From: Pempheris klunzingeri
Lineage: Eukaryota; Chordata; Actinopteri; Acropomatiformes; Pempheridae
Direction: 5' to 3'
Assembly: GCF_042242105.1 (NCBI RefSeq)
Contig: NC_092027.1
Coordinates: 1,132,006 to 1,196,005 of the forward strand
Length of the DNA stretch: 64,000 bases
Below are positions 1 to 9,906 of this stretch, one piece after another. The translations under genes and the position numbers were made by a program. Every line of letters begins with the position of its first letter. Position 1 is the stretch's first letter. Under the pieces are notes generated by a model that worked only from the letters and a program-made list of their open reading frames with translations, ran no database searches and was not told the origin of the DNA.

Positions 1-165
1 CTGCCCCTCCCCCGACACACCCTCAGTGTGACCTGACCCCGCAGGTTCACTCTAACCATAACCAGTCCCTTTAACCATAACTAGTCACTCTAACCTTCAC
101 TAGTCACTCTAACCTTAACTAGTCACTTAACCTTAACTAGTCCCTCTAACCTTAACCATTCCCCA
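1..165. repeat. Degenerate ~19-bp tandem repeat
   Basis: From about position 50 to 160 the sequence repeats a unit like CTAACCTTAACTAGTCACT about six times with small changes. It is AT/CT-biased and non-coding. It presumably lies in intron 1 of the MTSS1-family gene, because that gene starts at 1342 and runs left. Confidence 0.75.
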
Positions 166-265
166 CAAGCTGCACATACATGAAGCCAGACTTTAACCTT
201 AAGTGTTAACCTCCACAGCTCTGCTGCCCAAATGGGTGGTGTGAACATTTTTCTACCTGCAGACA

Positions 266-355
266 TCACACACACACACACACACACACACCTAAAAAAA
301 ACAAAGTGACCTAGAAATATGTTTAGTGAGTGTGTGTGTGTGTGTGTGTGTGTGT
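266..355. repeat. Paired (CA)n and (GT)n microsatellites
   Basis: A (CA)n tract at about 267-291 is followed some 38 bases later by a (GT)n tract at about 329-355. The two tracts are complementary and could form a hairpin with a short loop. The short open frames over them are repeat artefacts. Confidence 0.85.
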
Positions 356-1270
356 CCATTTTTCATTAGCAGCACTGGATCAACAGACTCCTCCACCAGC
401 TGCAGAAGCTCCATTTGCTTTCGCTCTGTTTTATATGTGGTGTCGTATATTTCTGTGTTGATAGGATACATCTACATATATCTTATTATATCATCTTTAT
501 TGTATTTATACCTGTCGTTTCTTAATCAGGTATTAATTTTATCTTCATTTTTTATTCCTGTAGCTCTCAGCTAAAGAATTTCACACGTCTGTCCTGATGG
601 ACCAGAGAGAGACGGTGAGTATCTGGAATCTAATCTGCCAGACATCCTCTCAGATAAACAATGAATGGATTCATCGTTGAGTCAGAGAAGAGTGAAACAT
701 CTCCAGGCAGCAACAAGACAAACAAGACAAAGAAGCAGCAGGAGCTTCTCCTGGTTTCTGCTCTGACGTCCCTGTAGTTCAGCAGAAGAAGGTGTTGGAC
801 CGCTGGGTTAGTCTGAGTCACACTGTTACATCTGCAGAAAGCATGTCAGTCCATCCTCAGTCATTAGCAGCATTACAAACCCTGGAAAATGTTCCTGGGG
901 AGGCTCGTGGTTGAGGGTGGGGAGACTGACCCCAGTAATCAGCAGCCTGTAGCTGTATTTGGTCACCAGGATGAAGAGGCTGGGTTTGGATTTACATGCT
1001 GTGGTCAGATTTTGGAAGGGGGGGGGCTGCAGGCGGCCACATCCTGAGCCTGAACACACCCACTTTACCCCCCCCCCCCCCTTCCAGGATAATTAGCACA
1101 TTAATGATGAAGCCTGGAAATGTCCAATAAACCGACAGACGGAAGCAAATGTTTGATGCAACAGGATCTACCCCCCCCCCCCACACCCTCACCCTCACCT
1201 CCCCCCGGCACATGTCGTGTGTGCAGCACAGATTTAAACCACAAATCAGGTGAAATAATAAAACTGTTAC

Positions 1271-1342
1271 CTTCATGTCTCCTATGACAGTCTGGAAGAG
1301 CCCCCCCAGCGCGCTGCACTCCCTCTCCATCACTGTCTCCAT
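1271..1342 (-). CDS. mtss1: MTSS1-family protein, first coding exon (I-BAR domain start; partial gene)
   Basis: The minus strand encodes 24 residues starting at the ATG at 1342 and ending at a donor GTAACAG (1264-1270). The peptide begins METVMERE, continues ECSALGGLF and ends in GDMK. This is the conserved start of the IMD/I-BAR domain of MTSS1 (missing-in-metastasis), which bends membranes and bundles actin; MTSS2 starts similarly but less so. The exon ends on a codon boundary, which suits the family, where a Tyr-Pro-x-Trp-Glu segment follows next. I find no second exon between 1 and 1270, so the rest lies off the left edge. Which paralogue this is (teleosts have several) cannot be decided from 24 residues. 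Upstream sequence is CpG-rich, as expected of a promoter and 5' UTR. Confidence 0.85.
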
Positions 1343-1745
1343 CTTCGGGGCTGTGCGCAGGACTCAGACGCTGCGCTCCATAAACCAGGAACCAGATGAA
1401 TCTCAGGGAATCAGCGGTGCTCGGTGCAGGTGGACGGGCTCAGGGCTCAGGCCCCCCCGGCTGAAGGAGAGCAGGAGGCGGACTGAAGCAGCAGCAGAGC
1501 CGTTAGTATCCACGGAGGGCGGACTGGGCCCATGTGTGCAGGAGGGGGCGCATGGTGGAGCCGAGAGGAGCACCGACAGCAGGACGCACTGGATCTACTC
1601 CACCGGGCTGCTCCTCCGCCTCTGCTCAGGGACACACACACGGCCCGGGGGCGCGCCTGGACGGACGGGGACGCGCGTCTGCTTGGCCCCGCCCTCAGCT
1701 GGGGGGGTGTTACAGGGAGGGGCACAGAGAGTACAGGGGGGAGTA
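1300..1745 (-). promoter_or_regulatory. CpG-rich promoter/5' UTR region of the MTSS1-family gene
   Basis: CpG dinucleotides are dense from about 1305 to 1690 (for example around 1650-1680), in contrast to the CpG-poor flanks. This block surrounds and precedes the mtss1 start codon at 1342 on the minus strand, as an unmethylated CpG-island promoter would. The open frames within it on both strands have no recognisable product. Confidence 0.6.
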
Positions 1746-2299
1746 AAATCAATTAGAAATGAAGTTTATGACACATAGAGGGAATCTGCAACACGACAGC
1801 ACCTCCTGTCAATAACAGAATAACATCAAATAAAGAGAAATGAAATTATATAAAATAGTAAAATAAATATAAATGATTAGAGTAATCTACACTACTACCT
1901 CTACACATGGCTCAAAATAAATAAAATGTTGTCTAAAGACTAGGAGGAAGGAGTGAAGGAGTCACAGTTATATTGGGATAAATCAAATGTCATCAATAAT
2001 GTAAGATAGAATAATAAAAAAAAAGAATAATGGTAGAAACTAGAAGAAGTAACAGAGAGACAATAAATACAACGTCATCAAATAATGAAAAATGAGATGT
2101 AAAGTAAGAAAAATAGAATCGTACAGACAGAGGAAGAAAATAAAATGCACATGCAATGAAATAAATTGTAAATGTCACTGCTGTGTGGTGTTCACTGTCA
2201 CTGTGGAGGAGCTCACCCACATATCTAAAACTACTCCGCCACCTAGTGAGTGTTTACTGAACTGTTGGGAAAAGATCAGACAGCTGAGGAAGAGGAGGA

Positions 2300-2355
2300 G
2301 AGAGAGAGGGAGGGAGGGAGAGAGAGAGAGAGAGAGAGAGGGAGGGAGGGAGAAA
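2300..2355. repeat. Polypurine (GA/GGGA)n tract
   Basis: An almost uninterrupted purine tract on the plus strand (GAGAGAGAG flanked by GGGAGGGAG). Open frames rich in Arg/Glu or Ser/Leu here come from the repeat. Confidence 0.85.
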
Positions 2356-2465
2356 AGAGGAGGTGAGGCTACTGTTACTGAGGAGGTCAAAGGTTAACAA
2401 GCAGGTTTCACCATCAAACTTCACCAGCTGATCACTTTGATTATGACAAATATGATTTTCATGAC

Positions 2466-2690
2466 AAGTTTTATGAAACATTATGTTTAAATATGCAAAT
2501 GAGGCATTATGTCATTAAAAATGCATTCATTTGGATACATTAGATGAAGCAGGTTAAAGATTCTTGGTTTATTTTGTTGACATGTTCGAGCCAAAGGTTT
2601 TGACAGAGAGAGGAAACTTCAGAAATATAAAAAACATTTTCATCAGGTGCATTTATGTGAAATTATGTAAAATTGCCTCTGAAATGTCGT
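2466..2690. repeat. Dispersed repeat, copy 1 (related copy at 31265-31460)
   Basis: The stretch containing TTTAAATATGCAAATGAGGC is shared with 31280-31300, and similarity continues with indels for about 180 bases (TGCATTCATTTG / TGCACTCATTTG, then CTTGTTTYATT, then TTCAGAAAT). This is an unclassified interspersed repeat with two copies in the window. The shared core includes an octamer-like ATGCAAAT. Confidence 0.65.
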
Positions 2691-3181
2691 GGAGTTGAAA
2701 TATAAAGTGGCAAAATAATAGAAATATTAAATGTTATTAATACAAATACACTAAAATAGTTATTTACATGAGTGTGCTGCTCCCACTCATCTGTCACACA
2801 CACTTCATCTTCATCTTCCCCTCCTACAAGCCAAACATCATCCTCAGAGGTTTCCCATGATTCACCAGGAGTAAGGAAACAGCTGCAGTACCTTATTCTC
2901 ATAATGTCCACATCAGCTTCTGAAGCTTCTTTAACTCCTACTGCTGACCTCCATGTAAGTAGGAGGACACCTAGTGGAGACACCCAGTCAGTGACCCCCC
3001 AGTGGTTTTCCTCTTTAATGTCCCACCACAGCAGCTTCAGCAGGAAACTATCAAACTAAAGAGAAACTAAATCATCTATAAATGGTGTGTGTGTGTTTGT
3101 GTTTGAGTCTGTTCTTTGTTCAATATCTCAAATATTAGTGAAGAGGTTTTAGTGGCTTCTGTCACTACATTGAAAGTTACA

Positions 3182-3689
3182 TTAACCCTTTCATGCATAG
3201 AGGTCACTACAGCGTGCAGCTATTCAAAAGCTGTTTTCTTCTATATGCATGAGTTTTGATGGTGTAGCTGCACATCAGCCGCTCCAGTGAAGCTGCTGCA
3301 TCATCTCATCCACTCAGAGTGAAGCCAAGATGGCCGACAGACAGCCAGAAACACCAAGTTGCTCATTTGTTTCTGTTCAAACCTTCTAGAAAAAGAAACC
3401 CATGCAGGTAAGAAACATATGGTGACATCAAGTAACATCTAAGGAGTCATGCAATTGCTAAATTTTCCAAGTATTCATTTTATATTGGGAGGAAATTATG
3501 ATTAATCACATGTCCACTGCAGTGTACATCATGCATCACCAGTTATATTTCAACTATACTGGACATGTAAATATATCTTTATAAAATTTGGGTTAAAAAG
3601 TTCAAATCTTGTTTTTTATTCAGATAAATAAAAACACTTAATAAAAAATCCTGACTGAGGTTATCATAATTCATGCATGAAAGGGTTAA
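3182..3689. mobile_element. Non-autonomous piggyBac-type element (MITE), 500 bp, TTAA target duplication
   Basis: TTAA at 3182-3185 is followed by CCCTTTCATGCAT; at the other end ATGCATGAAAGGG (to 3685) is followed by TTAA (3686-3689). The ends are perfect 13-bp inverted repeats starting CCC, and TTAA is the known target of piggyBac transposases. The 500-bp interior has no coding capacity, so it would depend on a transposase elsewhere. A larger element with related ends lies at 47565-51115. Confidence 0.8.
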
Positions 3690-5512
3690 ATTACTGAAAA
3701 ATATTCCAAGAAAACTAAACAAAATCAAAGCTTTTTACAGTATATTCCTCTTTCTCTTATTGATTATGATGCAGATGTAGATCCAGGTGCACATAAAAAA
3801 AATCTATGAACAATGTATTTAGAAGATTGTTCAACCGAGTGCTTTGTAATTTTATCAGTAAACATCAAATTTAGGGAACAAGTTGTCACCGGCGTCCCTC
3901 TACACCAGCTGAGAGGGAAAACCTGCAGACTTCTGGCCCTGAAGTGAAGATCTGGAGGCTGCACTGGAGCCAGCAGGCCGAGCGGTTTAATGGAGGACGA
4001 TCTGGGATCAGATGGTGGAGCTGGCAGAGCTTCAAACAGTCAAAGCTGTGTCACTGTAACCACACAGACTGGCTGCTTAATGACAGGGAGCAGCAACACA
4101 CACACTGATAGTCAGTGCACAACAAGCAGCGTTCTCTGTCATTATCTCCCCCAAACAGGAGAAGGATGAACTAATAACAGCTATCAGAGAGAAGGGGAGA
4201 GGGAGAAAAGGGGGAGAAAACAGAGAAAGAGAAGTGGGAGGAAAGTGGAACTGGAGACTCAGGATTCAGAGGATCTTGAATCGAGTTCAGAAGCTGTTTT
4301 ATGAGTCTCGTCATGAGGATCGTGACTGCATTTCAGCTACATTCACATCAGCGCTCAGACGAAGAAACCAACATGCACCTTTAAAACTACAGGGAAAAAA
4401 AAAAAGACTGAAGTCACAGGGAGACATCAGCACTTCTTTGAAGAACATTTGATCACCAGCCTGCACCTTCTCCCCTTGATAGTCTTTTAAAATGTGCACA
4501 AGAGTCTTCAGACTTGGACCAACACATCAACAATGCCAGTGCAAAGGTATTTAGTAATTGGATCAGCCTGCAGGCTCAAAACATCTGATCACTTTATTTA
4601 TGCCCTTTAGACAGAAAATGATCATCAGATATGAGGTAAAACAGATCAGGCTCTGATAAGAGGCCATCTTGCTGTATCAGTTTCAGATGCTGACTTACTA
4701 TTTCTTTGGGTGTGAAGAGCCATCCCACCCTGGGTTAAATGAACATTTCAATACAATAAGCATTGAATACCAGACTCTTTGCACATGATGGCATTCATCA
4801 GAAAAAGTGTGGCATCAAACTGCTCTGCTGCTTGTATCTGTTAGAGAGAAACTACTGAGTCTTTGCCATGTCTGCTTTAGCTTAATACACCTTCAACCCC
4901 AGAACTGAACAAATTTGATGTGGGATGAGAGAAACAGGACACTTATTTACAGGGGGGGGAAAATCAAAGCCCTGCAATTGTGTTAATTGCAGCACCAACT
5001 TTGAGTCGTACACCAGCCAATAGCAGCAGTGTAGAAAGTTAGTTGACTGTAAACAAACACTAACTGAGCATGATAGCAGTCATTTTCTAAAAAGAGCAGC
5101 CCACTGCAGAAGTTTGGTAGGCTCACTGTCTTGATGTCTGTCCACTATAGTTTTCCAGCCTACCACCTGGCTTGGCAAACTGCTGATCAAGTTGGCAGCT
5201 GGGTAAAAGTCTGCAACTGCTGTGTGTCTGAGCTTTTTGGATTGATGCAAGTTTAACTTTGTTCTTTGGAACATAAGCCCACACAGTTTAAACAAAAAAA
5301 AAGTCAAGTAATTTGATTTAACAAAGCAAAAGTTCTTAAAGGTTTAAAGCAGAACCTCATTAAGTATTTTGCAGATATACCGAACCACCATTTCAATGTT
5401 ACTCAGCTTGATAACCAGGAGTTCAATACAGTAAGTTTAGAGCAAATTGAAAGACTGTATATTAAACAAGCTTCAAATGACAGCCATTGACCAGAAGTGC
5501 AGTTTCAAGTAC

Positions 5513-5518
5513 TTTATT
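5513..5518 (-). terminator. Candidate poly(A) signal AATAAA of the Pro/Gln-repeat gene
   Basis: TTTATT on the plus strand reads AATAAA on the minus strand, about 210 bases past the stop codon at 5725. This would give a short 3' UTR. Confidence 0.5.
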
Positions 5519-5724
5519 GAAGTTCACAAAAGTTAACGTCAGGACCGACAGCTTCAGGAACCTGAGAAGAGAAACCATTAAGGTCAGTGCACTTAACCTT
5601 GAAAGAAAATTAAACTTAATCTTGTTGCAAAGCACATGCATGCTCATAAATGCCACAATTCTTGCGTGACAGTATATACTGCTTAACAAAGCTTTTGAAA
5701 AAGAAAAAGCCAACACTTAAATAC

Positions 5725-7544
5725 CTAAGGTTGGCGATATTCGATGTATGCAGGCACCTGCTGCCACCTGGAATTGTAGAGATATCCCAGCGGCCTTGGT
5801 CTTGAACTTCTTGGAGCAACACCTCCCTGAGGAGCAGAGTCTGGCGCACTCTGCTGGGGGTAGCTCGGCTGCAGGGGCTTGGCCGGGTAGCTCGGCTGCA
5901 GGGGCTTGGCCGGGTAGCTCGGCTGCAGGGGCTTGGCCGGGTAGCTCGGCTGCAGGGGCTTGGCCGGGTAGCTCGGCTGCAGGGGCTTGGACGGGTAGCT
6001 CGGCTGCAGGGGCTTGGACGGGTAGCTCGGCTGCAGGGGCTTGGACGGGTAGCTCGGCTGCAGGGGCTTGGACGGGTAGCTCGGCTGCAGGGGCCTGGAC
6101 GGCTGCTGGGGCTTGGCCGGGTAGCTCGGCTGCTGGGGCCTGGACGGCTGCTGGGGCTTGGCCGGGTAGCTCGGCTGCTGGGGCTTGGCCGGGTAGCTCG
6201 GCTGCTGGGGCCTGGCCGGGTAGCTCGGCTGCTGGGGCCTGGCAGGGTAGCTCGGCTGCTGGGGCCTGGCCGGGTAGCTCGGCTGCTGGGGCCTGGCCGG
6301 CTGCTGGGGCTTGGCCGGGTAGCTCGGCTGCTGGGGCCTGGCCGGCTGCTGGGGCTTGGCCGGGTAGCTCGGCTGCTGGGGCCTGGCCGGCTGCTGGGGC
6401 TTGGCCGGGTAGCTCGGCTGCTGGGGCCTGGCCGGCTGCTGGGGCTTGGCCGGATAGCTCGGCTGCTGGGGCCTGGCCGGCTGCTGGGGCTTGGCCGGGT
6501 AGCTCGGCTGCTGGGGCCTGGCCGGCTGCTGGGGCTTGGCCGGGTAGCTCGGCTGCTGGGGCCTGGCCGGCTGCTGGGGCTTGGCCGGATAGCTCGGCTG
6601 CTGGGGCCTGGCCGGCTGCTGGGGCTTGGCCGGATAGCTCGGCTGCTGGGGCCTGGCCGGCTGCTGGGGCTTGGCCGGGTAGCTCGGCTGCTGGGGCTGG
6701 TTATCAGATCCATAGCTTGAAACAATACCCGAGTCAAATCCATCTTCATTCAGTGGAAAAGCTAAATCCCACATGCCATCTTTGGTCTGCTGAACAGTTT
6801 CATCAACAACAGGTTGATAATGTGGCTGCTGTGGATTTTGTCTGGGTTTTTGGCGGATCAGTGGGCTAGGCTTGGCCGGGTAGCCCGGCTGCTGGGGCTT
6901 GGCCGGGTAGCTCGGCTGCTGGGGCTTGGCCGGGTAGCTCGGCTGCTGGGGCTTGGCCGGGTAGCTCGGCTGCTGATCAGAATGCATCTCAATTCCATAG
7001 CTTGAAACAATACCCGAGTCAAATCCATCTTCATTCAGTGGAAAAGCTAAATCCCACATGCCATCTTTGGTCTGCTGAACAGTTTCATCAACAACAGGTT
7101 GATAATGTGGCTGCTGTGGATTTTGGCGGATCAGTGGGCTAGGCTTGTAAGTGGAAACACTTCCCTCTGGACTGTAGCCATCTACTTGCCTACCAGGAGA
7201 ACCATTATAACGTCCTACACTTGCTGCAGCAGCAGGCTTCAGGTTCTGAAATGAACTAGTTTCAGGGCGAGCGGGGCCATAAATATTTGGAGAAGCTGCA
7301 GAATTCTCATAACTGGAAGGAGCAGGTTTGTAGCTTCTTGGAAAATCCTGAGCCAATTGAAGGTAGGGTCTATACCCACTGGAGCCTCCACTTCTGTAGC
7401 TGAGTGCTAGAAAGAGAGAGAAGACATTTTAAAACGGTCATTCAAGAAGTTTCTAAAGGGAGCTGGAGTTTGTTGTGTGAATATTTACCCCTAGCATGCT
7501 GTCCAAAGGCTAATAGTGAGAGCAGGAGCACCCTGGAATAAAAG

Positions 7545-7581
<37 letters not shown>

Positions 7582-7664
7582 GTTAACAAAACCAAGTCAG
7601 GACAGAAACAAGTTGTCAAATCTGAGGAAAAGCAGTCTCACCTCACACAAAATCCAGAGGCCAT
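5725..7664 (-). CDS. Secreted Pro/Gln-rich tandem-repeat protein (unnamed; 3 exons, 582 aa)
   Basis: Exons on the minus strand: 7642-7664, 7489-7532 and 5725-7406, joined at good GT-AG sites; the phases close to give 582 codons plus TAG. Residues 1-23 are a signal peptide (MASGFCVR, then [10 protein letters not shown], then QHARA), so the product is secreted. A Tyr/Ser/Pro-rich region (24-108) is followed by two near-identical ~52-residue segments containing [19 protein letters not shown] (about 109-160 and 201-255). These are separated by a short repeat block, and a long array of [15 protein letters not shown] and PLQPSYPSK units follows (about 260-536). The tail is Arg/Tyr-rich and ends YIEYRQP. 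I see no ZP domain, membrane segment or Cys-rich module. The PQQP repeats resemble those of fish ZP1/choriogenin-type egg-envelope proteins, which are cross-linked through Gln, but that link is inference. Function unknown. Confidence 0.8.
5866..6697 (-). repeat. In-frame coding minisatellite (15/30/45-bp units) of the Pro/Gln-repeat gene
   Basis: The array is built from 27-30-bp units encoding [10 protein letters not shown] or [10 protein letters not shown], and from a 45-bp compound unit adding P-Q-Q-P-A-R. The 45-bp unit occurs nine times in a row at about 6270-6690. Units near the 3' end carry Leu (CTGCAG) in place of the first Gln, showing that the array evolved in blocks. Every unit is a multiple of three, so length change keeps the frame. 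A shorter block of the same units lies at 6876-6975. Confidence 0.9.
6710..7146 (-). repeat. Intragenic duplication of a ~150-bp coding segment
   Basis: The segments 6710-6870 and 6995-7146 are essentially identical from CCATAGCTTGAAAC onwards. The left copy differs only by a small insertion (TCTGGGTTT near 6840). They encode the [12 protein letters not shown] module twice. Near identity implies a very recent duplication or ongoing gene conversion. Confidence 0.9.
7544..7577. repeat. Poly(A) tract in intron 1 of the Pro/Gln-repeat gene
   Basis: A run of about 32 A on the plus strand (poly-T in the transcript). It lies just upstream of the exon 2 acceptor, where it lengthens the polypyrimidine tract. 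Confidence 0.9.
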
Positions 7665-7699
7665 TCCTTTGTTCTAAACACAAACCAAACAGCCTGCAC

Positions 7700-9490
7700 A
7701 ACCTGTGTTGCTCGTAACCAAACAAACCTGAAACCACTGGTGCTTCATGACTCTTGCTTCCACAGTGGTCCTTTTCAAGTGTTCTTACCTGAGCCAATCG
7801 TGTCTCACACCAATCAGGTAATTGGAATCAGGCTGGAGGAGTCAGGCTTGTGGCGACCTGCACAGGTGTTTGCACTTGAACTAATCAGCTATGATTGACC
7901 TCTCTCAGCTAAGACCTGCTCAGTTTGTAGATCTCCCTCAATACTCACTCCACCAAACTCACATAAAGATGATTTCTGACCTACACCTGGTGGTATCTCT
8001 TCATGTGGATAGTTTAATGAATTGAAAATGAACAAAAATTGAAACCTTGAAACTATTTCCTCATTGGAAAACAACAGAAAGTAGTCCCACCACCCAAAGA
8101 AGAACTTGTTGCTCTCCAAGCAGAGGAGAAATCTGGTCTGATGCCACGGTCGGTACAGATGTTCGGCCCAGATTATCTGCTAATGTGACGGGTTCACACG
8201 TCCAACTGTCCAGATCTGCTCACAGATGATTTCAAAGATGTTTCAGGATTCAAAATCTGGATAATAACGGCACTACTTTTTGGAGCTGATCCACAACAGA
8301 GAGAGACAAGTCTTCAAGGAGACTGAAGTCCTGGAGCAGCTTTCTAGTCCTTCATGCTAATGTTAGCTACTGTTGTTTACATCTGCTTCCCCATAAGGTC
8401 ATGCAGTTGGTGCTTCCCCCCCCCATCTGGTGATAATCATTTCATATCCTGTACTGTGCGATGTGTAATACAGTTTGTCAGATCAGAGAAGAAGACGTGT
8501 GTGACAGAACCAGATTTCAGCCTGAGATCACTGCTTGTAGACGCTCCCACCCACGACCAGGAGCTCCGAGGCCCTGCGGTGCGGTGGAGGGAGGGAGGGA
8601 GGGAGGGGAGGTCAAGTCCACTCTCCTCTCAGTCCTACCACCTTAAGCATCCACTGCACGTGTAACAGAGACAGAGATGCACTTTATTAATTCCTATTCC
8701 TGCATGTTTAGGGAGCAGAGGTGCAGATGATGGGTTACATCTCTTCTGCAGGTTTGTGTTTTCCTTTGTTTATGTTTTGATTCAGGATTTCAGGATCTCT
8801 GCTCAGTGACCCCCTCTTCTTTCTCACATGTAATGATTTTGATGGTTTTGAGGAGATAGCTAGAAAATAAGAACATGTCCCACTTAGTGACACTTTGCAT
8901 TGCTGAGGGGAGCAGAGGGCAAACAGTGGGTTAAATGGCCTCTGCAGGAACCGTTAAATGCAGGGAAACATTCCCTTGAATCGTTCCTTTTTATGCCCCA
9001 CATCCGTCACACATGCACGCTTAAATACAAATTAGGCAAGGAACTTATAAGGACACTGATCGTAGTTTTACCTTTGTTATCTTACTGATGATGATCTTTC
9101 CCAAAGCGTGTAATCAGTTTTCAGATTGATCTCCTTCCCTCCAGGCAGATATTCATTTCACACTGACAGTGACTTAATAATGCAGTTTTTGTTGCAGGCT
9201 CCTTCATTGCATCGCCACAGAACAACTTCATTAAAAGGAAAAACAGACATAACTTAAAATGTGGTGAAGTTTCATTTTAGATAAACAGAATAAACATATT
9301 GTAATAAGTTTTTTGCTGTATGTGGTTGTTAAATGAACTCAGTTTCAACCCTCTTAGCTCGTGATCTAAAGCGTTTCAGCCATGACAAATATAAAATATA
9401 AAAAGATATTCTCTGTACAGTGTAAATTCTATCAGGACCACTGGAAGACTTATCAGGCTGTTTGTAATGAATGTGATGAATGAAAGACAG
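7700..9490. other. Intergenic region between the Pro/Gln-repeat gene and scgn
   Basis: I see no gene. The start of the interval should hold the 5' flank of the Pro/Gln-repeat gene; I could not pick out a TATA box. It contains a (GGGA)n tract at about 8588-8610. The remainder is unique-looking, AT-rich sequence. Confidence 0.55.
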
Positions 9491-9499
9491 TCAGTCCAT

Positions 9500-9505
9500 T
9501 TTATT
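9500..9505 (-). terminator. scgn: Candidate poly(A) signal of scgn
   Basis: AATAAA on the minus strand about 400 bases beyond the scgn stop codon; the nearest canonical hexamer I found downstream of the gene. Confidence 0.4.
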
Positions 9506-9906
9506 AACCATCATTCATGTTACTAAAGTTTCACAATAACTTCACGCAAACACTGTTTCATATTTTACCACATTGCAAAGAAGCAGCATGTCGTACAGAA
9601 ATGAAAACACCAACTACATTAACTACATATTTTTTCAAAGATTTAAATTTAAATCATAAATCCACATTTAATACACATTAATTTGACCCCTGCAGGGCAT
9701 TTTAATACAGTTAAATATATAAAATGATATACTGCTACATTACTGAGCCTTTTAACACCAAACTGAGAGCCAGTTAGGGAGGAGACGGGAGAAGGAACGA
9801 GTCAGGAGGGAGGAAAGAGAGGAAAGATGCATATTAGAACTGAGAAAGAGGAGGGAAAGGTTAAATATTGAGGGGGGAGGTGGAAGAGAGGAGGGTGAGG
9901 AGACCG

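Larger units (their letters stand above)
1746..5490. other. Intergenic region between the MTSS1-family gene and the Pro/Gln-repeat gene
   Basis: I see no gene here. It contains AT-rich sequence, a GA/GGGA purine tract (about 2300-2355), a dispersed repeat (2466-2690), the TTAA-flanked element at 3182-3689 and another purine-rich stretch (4190-4240). Open frames here are short and unlike known proteins. Confidence 0.6.

Noticed and set aside
992..1270. Continuation of the MTSS1-family frame beyond 24 residues
   Set aside because: A donor GTAACAG follows the conserved GDMK, and the continuation does not resemble the I-BAR domain.
5616..6749. 377-codon second minus frame (SSRPGP repeats)
   Set aside because: It is an alternative frame through the same array, and its start lies inside the accepted exon.
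5748..6869. 373-codon plus-strand open frame (GSSAAGAW repeats)
   Set aside because: It is the antisense shadow of the Pro/Gln repeat array; it has no splice or signal features, and the minus frame has a signal peptide and closing phases.
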